From contig JAIXLE010000115.1 of NCBI GenBank assembly GCA_026931725.1, positions 1 to 64,000 of the forward strand: a stretch of DNA of 64,000 nt, written 5' to 3'. The notes under the pieces were generated by a model that had not been told where the DNA came from, ran no database searches, and was given only the letters and a program-made list of their open reading frames with translations. Source of the DNA: Bacteroidales bacterium (GTDB taxonomy: Bacteria; Planctomycetota; Planctomycetia; Gemmatales; Gemmataceae). Both the position numbers and the translations under genes were made by a program. Positions 53,287-62,764 of this stretch are shown here, piece by piece; positions within the stretch are counted from its first letter, which is position 1; each line of letters opens with the position of its first letter.

Positions 53287-54567
53287 ATGCGCCGTGACTT
53301 TCTGAAATCCTGCGGGTTGGCGGGTTTGAGTCTGGCCGTGCCCTACGTCCCCCCCGCCGCAGCGGAACCGATACGCCCCGCCGAACCGTATCCGGGGCCG
53401 TACTACGTCGTTTTCAACGCCTCGGGCGGTTGGGACACAACGTATTTGATGGACCCCAAAGGCATCTCCGGGATCAACCGCCTGTATCGGGAAGGGGACA
53501 TTCGCACGCAGGGTGCCCATCGGTTCGCGCCGAATCAGAAGCACGCCACGGGCGGCATGAGCAATGAGGAGTTTTACGCCGAGTTTGGCGCGGAACTGCT
53601 CACCTTCAACGGCCTCGACTATTCCACGAACAATCACTCCCCCGGTGCCCGTTACATGGCCACGGGGAAGCTCGATAGTCTGGCCTATCCGACGTTCGCC
53701 GCCCTGGTGGCCGCGTGTCGGGGGGCGACCTGCCCGATTGCGTTTCTGACCTTCGGCAACTACTCCGCGACCGGCAACCTCGTGGCGATGTCTCGGGTGC
53801 CGTACCTACCGTCGCTGCGGACCATTGCCAACGCCGACGCGATCAGCGGGAACACCCGTACCCCGTTTCACGATCCATTCGCGCTCGAGCGCATCGAAGC
53901 CGCGCTGGCCGCCCATCACGCCAGCCGGGCCACGCAACCGCGTCTGCCACGGGTGGAACGCGGCGAGAACATGCTGTACGCGGCCCAGGTCAACTCCCAG
54001 GCGTTGCAGCGGGTGACGCAGTACATTCCCGCATCCATTCCGAAAGAGCGACTCGCCCAGCAGGCGGAAATTGCCCTGGCATCGTTCAAGGCTGGGGTTT
54101 GTGTCTCCGCGAATCTGAGTATCGGTCAGTTTGATAGCCATGCCAACAATGACAAGGATCAGATGAAGCTGATTCCCGAACTCCTGGCCGGTGTCGCTTA
54201 TCTGCTGCGGCGAGCGGGTGAGTTAAAAATTCGAGAACAGTTGGTGGTCATCATCCAGAGCGAGATGGGCCGCACACCAAACTACAACGCGGGGAACGGC
54301 AAAGATCACTGGTCGATCGGTTCGGCCCTGTTCCTGGGTCGGGGTATCCGCGGCAATCGCGTTCTGGGGGCAACCGATGGGCAGCAGTTCGCGGCGGCAT
54401 TCGATCCGGCAAAGCTCGTGGTCAGCCCGGAGACAGGGATTCGGATTCGCCCCGAGCATCTGCATCAGGCGCTGCGGGAGTTCGCGGGCATTGCCGATCA
54501 TCCGATGAGTCAGAAGTTCCCATTGGATGTCAAAGCCCCGAACCGCCTGCATCAGTTTTTTGGTTAA
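53287..54567 (+). CDS. Tat-exported DUF1501 protein
   Basis: This 426-residue protein has a twin-arginine signal (RRDFLKSCGLAGLSLAV) followed by a DUF1501 domain of the alkaline-phosphatase/sulfatase-like fold: YVVFNASGGWDTTYLMD, then NGLDYSTNNHSPGARYMATG, VVIIQSEMGRTPNYN, and GKDHWSIGSALFLGRGI. Family members carry the metal-site histidines but usually lack the formylglycine cysteine of sulfatases. It is translated from an ATG 6 bases after the cytochrome gene, so they form an operon. Tat export implies cofactor insertion before secretion. Confidence 0.92.
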   Translation: MRRDFLKSCGLAGLSLAVPYVPPAAAEPIRPAEPYPGPYYVVFNASGGWDTTYLMDPKGISGINRLYREGDIRTQGAHRFAPNQKHATGGMSNEEFYAEFGAELLTFNGLDYSTNNHSPGARYMATGKLDSLAYPTFAALVAACRGATCPIAFLTFGNYSATGNLVAMSRVPYLPSLRTIANADAISGNTRTPFHDPFALERIEAALAAHHASRATQPRLPRVERGENMLYAAQVNSQALQRVTQYIPASIPKERLAQQAEIALASFKAGVCVSANLSIGQFDSHANNDKDQMKLIPELLAGVAYLLRRAGELKIREQLVVIIQSEMGRTPNYNAGNGKDHWSIGSALFLGRGIRGNRVLGATDGQQFAAAFDPAKLVVSPETGIRIRPEHLHQALREFAGIADHPMSQKFPLDVKAPNRLHQFFG

Positions 54568-54670
54568 TGTTCCGCGATCGCATCTCCGGTAACTCCCGTT
54601 GACCGCGTGACCGATTTTCGGCATAAGCCGCCAAACCATGGCTAGCCGCTTCACTCTGGGAGGAATGAAG

Positions 54671-55159
54671 ATGCGAATGACAATGGCTCTGACGGGTTTG
54701 CTGATGCTCGCCGCGACACTGACCGCACAGGAAGCCCCGACCCTGCCACCATCCGGGGTGGACGTACCCGCGGAACTCAAGCAGCTCAACGGCTACTGGA
54801 AGCCCGAATCCGTCATCGCCGATGGCGTGGAGCAATTGGCGACCCCGGAAGCGAAAGCCAGTGTGATTCTCCGCATCCGCAATGGCGAATACGCCCTGTT
54901 CGCCATCAAAGACTCCAAGTCCGATACCGGGTTGCGGCTGTGTACCGCGAAATTGTCTCTGGATCCCGCGACGCACACCTTCACCCTCGCCGTGACCGAT
55001 GGCTTCCGCAAGGGGCAGCGGATGCACGGCATCTACGATCAGGCGGGAGAACGCATCCGCATTTGCTACGGCCCGGAAGCACAACCCCGACCAACCGCGT
55101 TTGAAGCTCCGAAAGGGAGCCAGTTGTTCTGCGAAACCTGGGTACTCGAAAAGAAGTGA
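54671..55159 (+). CDS. Exported TIGR03067-like protein
   Basis: This 162-residue protein has a signal peptide (MRMTMALTGLLMLAATLTAQ) and a single small beta-barrel domain of the TIGR03067 type: LKQLNGYWKPESVIADG near the start and the GIYDQAGERIRICYGP segment. The domain is common in planctomycetes and of unknown function. Start 54671 is preferred because GGGAGGA ends 6 bases upstream; an ATG at 54665 would have no spacing. Confidence 0.75.
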   Translation: MRMTMALTGLLMLAATLTAQEAPTLPPSGVDVPAELKQLNGYWKPESVIADGVEQLATPEAKASVILRIRNGEYALFAIKDSKSDTGLRLCTAKLSLDPATHTFTLAVTDGFRKGQRMHGIYDQAGERIRICYGPEAQPRPTAFEAPKGSQLFCETWVLEKK

Positions 55160-55240
55160 CCCCTTCCCCATCTGCTATAGTGAACGCACAGACTGCAGTT
55201 GCCCGCGAACCTGGCGGCGACTGGGATTGTCTCGGAACAC

Positions 55241-57175
55241 ATGAACGCGATCCTGCCGCCACCCATGATGGATGCCCACACACTCCAATTGCTGGAATTC
55301 GATAAAGTCCGCGATGTCCTGGTCGGATACACCAGTACATCGCTGGGCCGGGATCTGGTCCGCCAGATGGAACCCAGCACCGACCCCAACACCATCCGGG
55401 CCGCGTTGGGGCTGGTCAGTGAGATGGGCACCGCTCTGGACCTTGGCCAGTCCCCGCCACTTGGGGGGCTGCACGATGTTCGACTCGTGGTCCGTCGAGC
55501 CGCGATCGGCACCATGTTGACTGCGGAACAGTTGCTCGAAGTCGCTGAGACATTGGCCTGCACCGGGGCCGTCTATCGGTATCGGATGCGGCTCGATCAA
55601 CGGCTGACCGGCCTGATCGATTTGCTCACCGGAATCGAGGATCTCGGTGTCGTCGCCAAGACAATCGGCGGGTGTATCGACGGGCGTGGACACGTCCTCG
55701 ACATGGCGAGCCGTGCGCTCGGTGAGGTTCGACAAAAGCTGTTTGAACTGGAAGAAAAAGTCAAATCGGAAGTCAAACGATTACTCCGCGATCCAGAATT
55801 ACGCCGGATTCTCAGCTACCCGAACGCCACGGTCAGTGGCGACCATTACGTTCTGCCGGTTTCCGTCAATCATCGCCACAAGGTGCCAGGGGTTGTCCAT
55901 CGCGTCAGCAGCACGGGGGAAACGGTCTTCGTCGAACCCGCGTCGATTGCCCGGCTCAGTGCCGAACGGCTAACTCTTAAAGCCGAAGAAGACCGTGAGG
56001 TGAAGAAGATTCTCCGCCGATTGAGTACCGAAGTGGGACGGATTGCGAAGCCGATCACCTATGCCTTGGACATCATCGCCCAGTTGGACCACATCACCGC
56101 GAAGGCGAAGTACAGCCGCGATTACCGCATGGTCGAACCCGCACTCAACACCGAGGGCCGCGTCTGGCTGCGTGCGGCTCGGCATCCCGTGCTGGAACAG
56201 CTTTTCCGCAGTGCCGAACGCACGGGGAGCGGAGAAGCCCGCCAAGTGGTGCCGATCGAGGTGCGTCTGGGCATCGGCTTCAACATGCTCATCATCACGG
56301 GGCCGAACACCGGCGGCAAAACCGTCACGTTGAAGACAACCGGCCTCCTCTGCCTGATGGCACAATGCGGAATGCACATCCCGGCGGGCGACGGCAGCAC
56401 GGTTCCGATCTTTCGGCACATCTTGGCGGACATCGGCGACGAACAGAGTTTGGAACAGTCGTTGAGTACCTTCAGTTCTCACATCACCCGCATCGCCGCG
56501 ATTCTCCAACAAGCCGACGAACAAAGCCTCATCTTGCTCGACGAACTCGGCTCCGGCACCGATCCGACCGAAGGAGCTGCCTTGGGCCGGGCCATCCTCG
56601 ACATGCTCGACCGATCTGGCTGCCGGGCGATCGTCACGACGCACCTCGGCGACTTGAAAACGTATGCCTTCAACAACCCACGGGCCGAGAACGGAGCCGT
56701 CGAATTCGACATCGAAACGCTGCGACCAACCTACCGGCTGCACATCGGTCAGTTCGGCATGAGCAACGCCCTGAAGATCGCCAAACGGCTGAAATTGCCG
56801 AACGAACTCTTGCGGCGTGCCCACAAGTATCTCCATCGGCGTGGTGGTCGCAACCGAGAACTGATGCGGTTACAGGAACTCCGTGAGGATGCCGAGAAGG
56901 CGAAGCAATCCGCCCTGGAAGCCGAACTGCAAGCCGCGAAACAACGGGAAGAGTACGAGCGCCGACTCGCCAGCCTGGAACGCGAAACGCAGGAAACCGC
57001 CGAACTGAACCAGAAACGCACCGCTTTGCAGCCCAACGATCGGGTGCGGGTGACGCGGTTCGACAAAGTGGGCCGGGTCGTGCGGGTCAACGCGGCCAAG
57101 CAAGTCGTCACCGTCAGCGTCGGACTCGGTCAGTGGGAAATCCCATTCGAGGAAGTGTTCCCCGAAGCGGAATGA
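55241..57175 (+). CDS. mutS2: MutS2-family protein lacking the Smr nuclease domain
   Basis: This 644-residue MutS2-type ATPase has an N-terminal ATPase-associated helical region (LLEFDKVRDVLVGYTSTSLGRDLV), a clamp-like region, Walker A GPNTGGKTVTLKT, Walker B LILLDELGSGTDPTEG, and a C-terminal coiled coil and KOW-like part. Full MutS2 ends in an Smr nuclease domain (about 780 residues in all); this one stops after the short beta region (VGLGQWEIPFEEVFPEAE). Such proteins act in recombination control or ribosome-collision rescue. Start 55241 is one of several. The last 46 bases overlap the convergent CbiM-like gene. Confidence 0.9.
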   Translation: MNAILPPPMMDAHTLQLLEFDKVRDVLVGYTSTSLGRDLVRQMEPSTDPNTIRAALGLVSEMGTALDLGQSPPLGGLHDVRLVVRRAAIGTMLTAEQLLEVAETLACTGAVYRYRMRLDQRLTGLIDLLTGIEDLGVVAKTIGGCIDGRGHVLDMASRALGEVRQKLFELEEKVKSEVKRLLRDPELRRILSYPNATVSGDHYVLPVSVNHRHKVPGVVHRVSSTGETVFVEPASIARLSAERLTLKAEEDREVKKILRRLSTEVGRIAKPITYALDIIAQLDHITAKAKYSRDYRMVEPALNTEGRVWLRAARHPVLEQLFRSAERTGSGEARQVVPIEVRLGIGFNMLIITGPNTGGKTVTLKTTGLLCLMAQCGMHIPAGDGSTVPIFRHILADIGDEQSLEQSLSTFSSHITRIAAILQQADEQSLILLDELGSGTDPTEGAALGRAILDMLDRSGCRAIVTTHLGDLKTYAFNNPRAENGAVEFDIETLRPTYRLHIGQFGMSNALKIAKRLKLPNELLRRAHKYLHRRGGRNRELMRLQELREDAEKAKQSALEAELQAAKQREEYERRLASLERETQETAELNQKRTALQPNDRVRVTRFDKVGRVVRVNAAKQVVTVSVGLGQWEIPFEEVFPEAE

Positions 57176-58017
57176 GGGTGCGTTCCCCCAATCCACTCCG
57201 GTTTGACACGCTCCAGGTAGCCGATCACGACACCGAGGCCAAGCGCCTCAATGACGACGATTGGCAAATTGGCCAGCAACACCGTCCAAGCCAGCGCGTG
57301 CCAATCCTGGGTACCGCCATACACCAGCACACACGCCTGCAACGCCACGGTTCCGAACCCCGTGGCCGTGCCGAGCAGCAACCCCAACGCGAACGCGCCG
57401 GAAATCCGCCAGTGGGCCGCCATCATCCCGGCCAGGCTTGTGACCATCAGATTCGCTACCACGCCGACTCGGGTCAACTGCGGTACGAAAGCCGAGCCGG
57501 TTTCATTGGCGACAATCAGACCGAACAACTGCATGGCCCCAATCTGAGCAATCGTCAACCAAGCTAACACCGCGACCAGCACCGTGATGATGCGGATCGC
57601 ACGGGAATCCATGAACCCTTGCCGGACGGTGAATCGGAAGACGATCCCCGCGACCAACGCGGGTAACGTGTATACGCAGATATTCACGCCGATGGCTGTC
57701 TGTCCACCATGCGCGAACAGGAGAGATTGCAACGTCAACCCCACCGCGATCGCAGGTACGGCTCGACGGCCCAAGATCACGCCGAGCAGGCCATTGAGCA
57801 GCAAGTGAACGGTTGTCACTCCTACAGAGAGATGAATTTGCGAAGCCACGAAGAATGCCGCCGTCAGGACACCGATCCGCGGGATTTCCTCATCAGTCAC
57901 GCCGCGTAAGCCCCAGAACCCCAACACCCCGGCGAACACGAACCCACCGACCGATGTGGTGGTCGATAGCAGACCATCGGAAATGTGAATCGCCCAGAGG
58001 CCCAGTGCATCCATCAT
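57130..58017 (-). CDS. CbiM-type energy-coupling-factor permease (cobalt/nickel)
   Basis: This 295-residue polytopic membrane protein belongs to the CbiM/NikM family, the substrate-specific component of metal ECF transporters. It has the HISDGLLS motif near the N-terminus, a QIHLSVGVTTVHLLLNGLLGVILG segment and a further LQSLLFAHGG. In characterised members the metal site uses the amino terminus (Met1) and His2 of MHxPDG. Here the histidine follows ten residues (MMDALGLWAIHISDG), so the usual N-terminal site is displaced and Pro is Ser. No CbiN, CbiQ or CbiO gene is in the window, and I see no cobalamin riboswitch upstream. Confidence 0.87.
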   Translation of the reverse strand: MMDALGLWAIHISDGLLSTTTSVGGFVFAGVLGFWGLRGVTDEEIPRIGVLTAAFFVASQIHLSVGVTTVHLLLNGLLGVILGRRAVPAIAVGLTLQSLLFAHGGQTAIGVNICVYTLPALVAGIVFRFTVRQGFMDSRAIRIITVLVAVLAWLTIAQIGAMQLFGLIVANETGSAFVPQLTRVGVVANLMVTSLAGMMAAHWRISGAFALGLLLGTATGFGTVALQACVLVYGGTQDWHALAWTVLLANLPIVVIEALGLGVVIGYLERVKPEWIGGTHPHSASGNTSSNGISH

Positions 58018-58214
58018 GAAATTTCACACCCATCTCAATTGTAAGCGAAGCCCGGAAGCAGGGACGAGAGATTCCCATCGTGTGTACGATTTCTCGAATA
58101 AAACTCTTGTCAGAGGGTAGGAAATCTGGTCATATCCATACGTTCACGCAACCGGATTCACCAAATCGTGAGCGGCGAGGTCAGATCCCGTTTCCCTTTT
58201 GCCCCGAGCCTATC
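58018..58214. other. Divergent upstream region between CbiM-like and small secreted genes
   Basis: This region contains the recurring motif ATCGTGTGTACGAT (58077-58090), itself an inverted repeat with arms ATCGT/ACGAT inside an outer GAGA...TCTC. I see no gene. Confidence 0.45.
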
Positions 58215-58556
58215 ATGCCAGCGTCTCGAATGGCTTTGTTCCTGTCCTGTGTGCTGTTTCTGAGTCTTTCGGCACTCGGCCAAAATGCGCCGGTCAAAAA
58301 AGCCCCCACGGATGACGATGCGGCGACAACAAAGTATCGCGGTCAGTTGCCGTTCTACTGGAAAGAACTGGGGCTGACCGACGAGCAACGGCAAAAAGTC
58401 TACAAGATCAACGGGGACTATAACGACCAAATCGAGAGCCTGGAACTGAAAATCAAGGAATTGAAGGCCAAACGCGATAAAGAGCGGTTGGAAGTGTTGT
58501 CCGCCGAACAGAAGAAACGGTTAGAAGCCATAATTCGCAGCAAGATCGGCGGGTAA
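58215..58556 (+). CDS. Small secreted helical protein
   Basis: This 113-residue protein has a signal peptide (MALFLSCVLFLSLSALGQ) and a mature part that is charged and helical: YWKELGLTDEQRQKVYKINGDYNDQIE, followed by a Lys/Glu-rich coiled coil (LELKIKELKAKRDKERLEV, SAEQKKRLEAIIR). The LTDEQRQKV pattern is reminiscent of periplasmic chaperone-like Spy/CpxP proteins, but the LTxxQ repeat is present only loosely. The start is ATG 58215 (MPASRMALFL). Function is unknown; 27 bases separate it from the next gene. Confidence 0.72.
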   Translation: MPASRMALFLSCVLFLSLSALGQNAPVKKAPTDDDAATTKYRGQLPFYWKELGLTDEQRQKVYKINGDYNDQIESLELKIKELKAKRDKERLEVLSAEQKKRLEAIIRSKIGG

Positions 58557-58583
58557 AATGGCCGATTACAAGGGTGGGTCATC

Positions 58584-58916
58584 GTGGGAATTCAACGCAG
58601 CGTCTGCTGGGAAGCCCCAGCAGCAACGGATTGGTTGTCGATTCTGGAAATTCTCCGTGCCGGTGGGGATACCCCCATCGTGCGGATGATCGACAACCTG
58701 CCCGCGTTCCCGGATGAGATTCCAGCACCAGACAGCCAGGAGGTGCGTATCAGCCTCGGTGGCGGAATGATAACATTGCGTCGAACCGGCCCCACACGCA
58801 TCGACTGCTTGACCTGGGGAAATGCGGACACGGCACAACGTGCGGCTTTGGAACGGTGCGCCCAAGCGATTGCCGGGCTCACGCACGGAACAGTCGATCC
58901 GCTGCTGGATTCCTGA
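58584..58916 (+). CDS. Small cytoplasmic protein, unknown
   Basis: This 110-residue protein begins at GTG 58584 with AAGGGTGGG upstream. It is acidic with no signal or membrane segment. Patterns are weak: LEILRAGGDTPIVRMIDN, then VRISLGGGMITLRR, and a C-terminal ERCAQAIAGL helix. I do not recognise the family. Confidence 0.55.
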   Translation: MGIQRSVCWEAPAATDWLSILEILRAGGDTPIVRMIDNLPAFPDEIPAPDSQEVRISLGGGMITLRRTGPTRIDCLTWGNADTAQRAALERCAQAIAGLTHGTVDPLLDS

Positions 58917-59050
58917 TTTTCGTGGCGGTGCGATTGCGGGTGGCTCCCACATCGTGTGTTGCCCTTGCACACTCGACGTGGTTTCGCTATTTTCCGCTTT
59001 CCCGTTCCCCCTCCCACAGCGCCGTCTCGCAGGAATGAGGGACTATTGTG

Positions 59051-60076
59051 ATGTTTACGGTTCGGCAACTGGCGGAACAAGTCCGAGGTGAAGTCCTTGG
59101 GGACGGAGATGTCTTGATCTCCAACGCCCGGACACTCTTTGAAGCCGCAACCGGGGACATCACCTTCGTCGAATCGGAACGGTATCGCTCGGTCTGGGAA
59201 AATTCCCCCGCTGCCGCGGCGATCGTCAACGCGGCCATCCCGATTAATGGCCGACCGCTCATCCGCGTGGCGGACCCGCTCTCCGCGTTTGCCACCATTT
59301 TGTTGAACTTCCGTAAGCCGACAACTCCACCCGTTGCCGGGCACATTCACCCCTCCGCTTGTGTGCATCCCTCCGCGCAAATCGGTACGGGAAGCAGTAT
59401 TGCGCCGTTCGCCGTGATCGGAGAAGGAGCCGAGATTGGTGCCCGCTGCCTCATTCACTCCGGTGTCGCCATCGGCCGCAATTGCCGCCTGGGCGATGAT
59501 GTGGTGATCTATCCCAATACGGTGCTGTACGACAATTGCCAACTCGGGAATCGCGTCATCATCCATGCCGGATGCGTGCTGGGTGCAGATGGATTCGGCT
59601 ACCGGGTCCAAAATGGCCGCCATGTGAAGGTGCCCCAGTTGGGGACGCTCGAAATTGGTGATGATGTGGAAATCGGTGCCTCCACGACCATCGACCGCGG
59701 TACGTTCGGCCCCACGCGGATTGGAGAAGGGACGAAGATTGACAATCTCGTCATGATTGGTCACAACTGTCAAATTGGTCGCCACAACTTGTTTGCGAGC
59801 CAAGTGGGAATCGCCGGATCTTGTACCACGGGCGATTATGTGGTGATGGCCGGGCAAGTCGGTATCGCGGATCACCGCACGATCGGCGCAGGCGCGATAC
59901 TCGGCGCGAAAACCGGTGTCGTCCGAGATATTCCCGGTGGAACACGGATGCTCGGCCTGCCCGCGAAACCGGATCGGGTGGAAATGCGTATCTGGAATTT
60001 CCACGAGAAGTTGCCGCAATTCCTGAAAGACTTACGCCGTATCAAAAAACACCTCGGGTTGGAGGACCGCGAATGA
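59051..60076 (+). CDS. lpxD: UDP-3-O-acylglucosamine N-acyltransferase
   Basis: This 341-residue acyltransferase of lipid A synthesis adds the second 3-hydroxyacyl chain to UDP-3-O-acylglucosamine from acyl-ACP. The N-terminal uridine-binding domain ([32 protein letters not shown]) is followed by a left-handed beta-helix of hexapeptide repeats, with the catalytic His in [11 protein letters not shown]-terminal helix ([12 protein letters not shown]) completes it. GAGGGA precedes ATG 59051. Its stop overlaps the lpxI start by 4 bases. Presence supports an outer membrane with lipid A in this organism. Confidence 0.95.
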   Translation: MFTVRQLAEQVRGEVLGDGDVLISNARTLFEAATGDITFVESERYRSVWENSPAAAAIVNAAIPINGRPLIRVADPLSAFATILLNFRKPTTPPVAGHIHPSACVHPSAQIGTGSSIAPFAVIGEGAEIGARCLIHSGVAIGRNCRLGDDVVIYPNTVLYDNCQLGNRVIIHAGCVLGADGFGYRVQNGRHVKVPQLGTLEIGDDVEIGASTTIDRGTFGPTRIGEGTKIDNLVMIGHNCQIGRHNLFASQVGIAGSCTTGDYVVMAGQVGIADHRTIGAGAILGAKTGVVRDIPGGTRMLGLPAKPDRVEMRIWNFHEKLPQFLKDLRRIKKHLGLEDRE

Positions 60077-60981
60077 CTCCAATGGGCCTGAATCTGCCCG
60101 CCTGGGCTGTATCGGAGCCGCAACAACGGCAGCCCGTGACTCCAGTCGGGTTGCTGGCCGGGGCCGGGTTCTTCCCCGTGCGATTCGCCGAGAAAGCCCG
60201 AGAATTGGGAATCCCGGTCGTCTGCGTTGGGGCCGCCGGGATGGCCGATCCCATTCTCGAACAGATTTGCGATCGCTTTGTCTGGCTGCACCGTTTATCG
60301 CTCGGCACCATGATTCGCACGTTCCAACGTGGCGGTGTCGAACGCTGGACCATGGCGGGAAAGTTCCACAAACATATCCTCTTCCAACCCTGGCGCCTGT
60401 GGCGGTTACTGCCGGACTGGCAAGCGATTCGCTTCCTGTGCTTCCGCAAACGATCCGACAATAAAGACGATTCACTTTTATTGGGTCTGATCGCGGAATT
60501 CCGATCGGCAGGATTGGAATGTGTATCCGCCTTGGATATTTGCCCGGAGTTACTCGTGCGTGCCGGAACTCACACTCGCCGACAACTGACGAAACGGGAA
60601 AAAGCCGACATCGCCTTCGGCTGGGATCTCGCCAAGAAAATGGGCGAACTGGATGTCGGCCAAAGCGTTATGGTCCGAGAGCGAGCCGTTCTCGCGGTCG
60701 AAGCCATTGAAGGAACCGATGCCGCCATTCTGCGTGCGGGCGAGTTGTGCGGTCGTTCCGGGTTCGTCGTAGTCAAAGTTGCCAAACCCCATCAGGATAT
60801 GCGTTTCGACGTTCCGACCATCGGCACGACTACACTGCAGAACATCGCCGCCGCCGGTGGCAACGTCTTGGCCATCGAAGCCGGGAAAACCATCATTATT
60901 GATGAGCCCGCCGTCTTGCAACTGGCCGACAAACTCAGAATTACCGTCACGGCTATTACAGACCCCCAAAATTTGGAATAA
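60073..60981 (+). CDS. lpxI: UDP-2,3-diacylglucosamine pyrophosphatase LpxI (DUF1009)
   Basis: This 302-residue enzyme hydrolyses UDP-2,3-diacylglucosamine to lipid X and UMP, the LpxH-equivalent step in lipid A synthesis. Family marks: [24 protein letters not shown]-like [48 protein letters not shown] and [18 protein letters not shown]. It overlaps lpxD by 4 bases. LpxI rather than LpxH is the usual choice in several non-gammaproteobacterial lineages. A short TCTAT/ATAGA inverted repeat (61020-61033) follows. Confidence 0.93.
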   Translation: MTPMGLNLPAWAVSEPQQRQPVTPVGLLAGAGFFPVRFAEKARELGIPVVCVGAAGMADPILEQICDRFVWLHRLSLGTMIRTFQRGGVERWTMAGKFHKHILFQPWRLWRLLPDWQAIRFLCFRKRSDNKDDSLLLGLIAEFRSAGLECVSALDICPELLVRAGTHTRRQLTKREKADIAFGWDLAKKMGELDVGQSVMVRERAVLAVEAIEGTDAAILRAGELCGRSGFVVVKVAKPHQDMRFDVPTIGTTTLQNIAAAGGNVLAIEAGKTIIIDEPAVLQLADKLRITVTAITDPQNLE

Positions 60982-61089
60982 TTCCAAATATCGGTTCCCC
61001 TCTCGTCTCTGCGTGACAATCTATTAAGATAGAAGACAGTACCTGTGGTATCGCAATGAACACTCGGCCCGGAGTCCAATTCGCTCCCC

Positions 61090-62547
61090 ATGGGTCAATT
61101 TACTTTTATCATCCCTCCTGACCTGCCCTCAACTGCACGTCAGGACTTGTTGCAGGCCTGCTTGGTGGGAGGGTATGAACATGCCCCCATTCCCACACCA
61201 TTGCGATTCGAGGGGAATACCCTTCTCGTCGAACACGATACCCACGAAAGCACGCACATCTTGGCTCCCTGGCCAGTCGCGGGTGTGGGTAGCCCGATGA
61301 TCTTATCCGGGACACTCCGCGAACGCGAGCAACCGTACATCCTGGCGGTAGAACTCGCTCGGGGTCGACTCTTTCAAATCCGCACACAAATGGCGGATTG
61401 GGAAGGGCAAGGGGTCCGATTTCCCCCGGCCGAACATCAAGCCCTTCGGCAAGTCACACGATTGTTTGGTCAGGCGGTTTTGAGTGAAACCCCTGAGGAG
61501 GCACATCGTTTCGCCCAGGAAGCCTTGGCTCTCTGCTATCCGCTCAGTGACCGCCTCACGCAGTATTGGGCCGAACAATTCATGGCGCAACGTCTCAGCG
61601 ACCATGGCACGCCCGATACCGATTGGGGTGCGCGGCTAACACACGTTCCCGACTCGTCCGCGGCGATGGCCTACTGCCAAGCATTCAACGCCGTGCGGTT
61701 GGTCCCGAACTGGCAGGCCATCGAACCCCTGGAGGCGCGGTGTGTCTGGGATGGCTTCGATGCGCTCGTCGATTGGGCCGCTCAAGCCGGACTCACGCTG
61801 TCGATTGGGCCGCTCATCGACCTCACTTCCGGGACGGCCCCCGCGTGGCTCAGCCAGTGGGACGGAGATTTGCCCAGTCTGGCCGCGTTCATGAGTGATT
61901 TCGTCGAAACGATTATGAATCGGTACGGCGATCGGGTTTCTTCCTGGCAGGTTTTCTCCGGGTTGAACCACGCCGACACGCTCGGATTATCGGAAGATGA
62001 CCGCCTGCGTCTCGCCGCTCGTCTGATCGAATCGGCTCGACAAACCGCCCCCCATGCGGAATTAGGGATCGGGATTGCGTTGCCTTGGGGTGATTTTCTG
62101 GTCGCGGAAGAATATACGTATTCCCCATTCGTTTTTGCGGATACGCTCCAACGGGTCGGGTGTAACCTCGCGGGAATCGAACTGGAATTGCTCAACGGGC
62201 CAAGCCCCCGTGCCAGCCGCTTGCGGACAGTGTTTGACTGCTACCGCTTGCTGGACCTTTTCGCAAACCTGGGTGCCCCGCTGGAATTGCAAATCGGTAG
62301 CCCACCCACACGCACGCCACCCGATCATGCGCAAACGGATGGCGCTCATCAGGATTGGGTATCGCAAACCCTCTTCCTCGGTTTGAGTATCCCGCAAGTC
62401 CGGGCGATTTATTGGAGCAACTGGGATCAGACCGCGGATCCGATCGAAGCGATTGGACGGGGAGAGCCTGATCCGAGTTCTCGCTACGCGGAACTGCGTC
62501 AACTTCGGGGAAAATGGCTGCCCCCCAGTAAATCGGGGAAGTTGTGA
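61090..62547 (+). CDS. GH10-like TIM-barrel protein with degenerate active site
   Basis: The 485 residues include an N-terminal beta-sandwich-like part (about 1-165) and a barrel that resembles family 10 xylanases (about 170-470). The usual acid/base segment (WDVVNE) reads WQVFSGLN here, so the acid/base Glu is absent. The likely nucleophile segment is IELELLNG. ARLIESARQTAPHAELGI and YWSNWDQT are typical of the fold. No signal peptide is evident. It may be an inactive carbohydrate-binding relative or an unusual hydrolase. Start 61090 is weakly supported. Confidence 0.65.
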   Translation: MGQFTFIIPPDLPSTARQDLLQACLVGGYEHAPIPTPLRFEGNTLLVEHDTHESTHILAPWPVAGVGSPMILSGTLREREQPYILAVELARGRLFQIRTQMADWEGQGVRFPPAEHQALRQVTRLFGQAVLSETPEEAHRFAQEALALCYPLSDRLTQYWAEQFMAQRLSDHGTPDTDWGARLTHVPDSSAAMAYCQAFNAVRLVPNWQAIEPLEARCVWDGFDALVDWAAQAGLTLSIGPLIDLTSGTAPAWLSQWDGDLPSLAAFMSDFVETIMNRYGDRVSSWQVFSGLNHADTLGLSEDDRLRLAARLIESARQTAPHAELGIGIALPWGDFLVAEEYTYSPFVFADTLQRVGCNLAGIELELLNGPSPRASRLRTVFDCYRLLDLFANLGAPLELQIGSPPTRTPPDHAQTDGAHQDWVSQTLFLGLSIPQVRAIYWSNWDQTADPIEAIGRGEPDPSSRYAELRQLRGKWLPPSKSGKL

Positions 62548-62764
62548 GACAAGATTCACCAGAATTCCACACGCTTTCCCAAGCGATTTGATGTACACTC
62601 GATGCAGGCTAATCGAAACGGACTCGCGCGTGTCCGACGTGGATTGTTTGTGACAAACCTTCCCGCTAGCTTGCGTTGACCCCGACGGTCTTGCGGCTCG
62701 TTTGATAATTCGCCTTCATGGATGGGTTACTCGGACTGCGATTCACCGTGTCGAGGACGGTGTT

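Noticed and set aside
58048-58068. AAGCCCGGAAGCAGGG-like stretch near the CbiM gene, resembling part of a cobalamin riboswitch
   Set aside because: It is on the strand opposite to CbiM, and the other conserved B12 elements (GCCACTG and so on) are missing.
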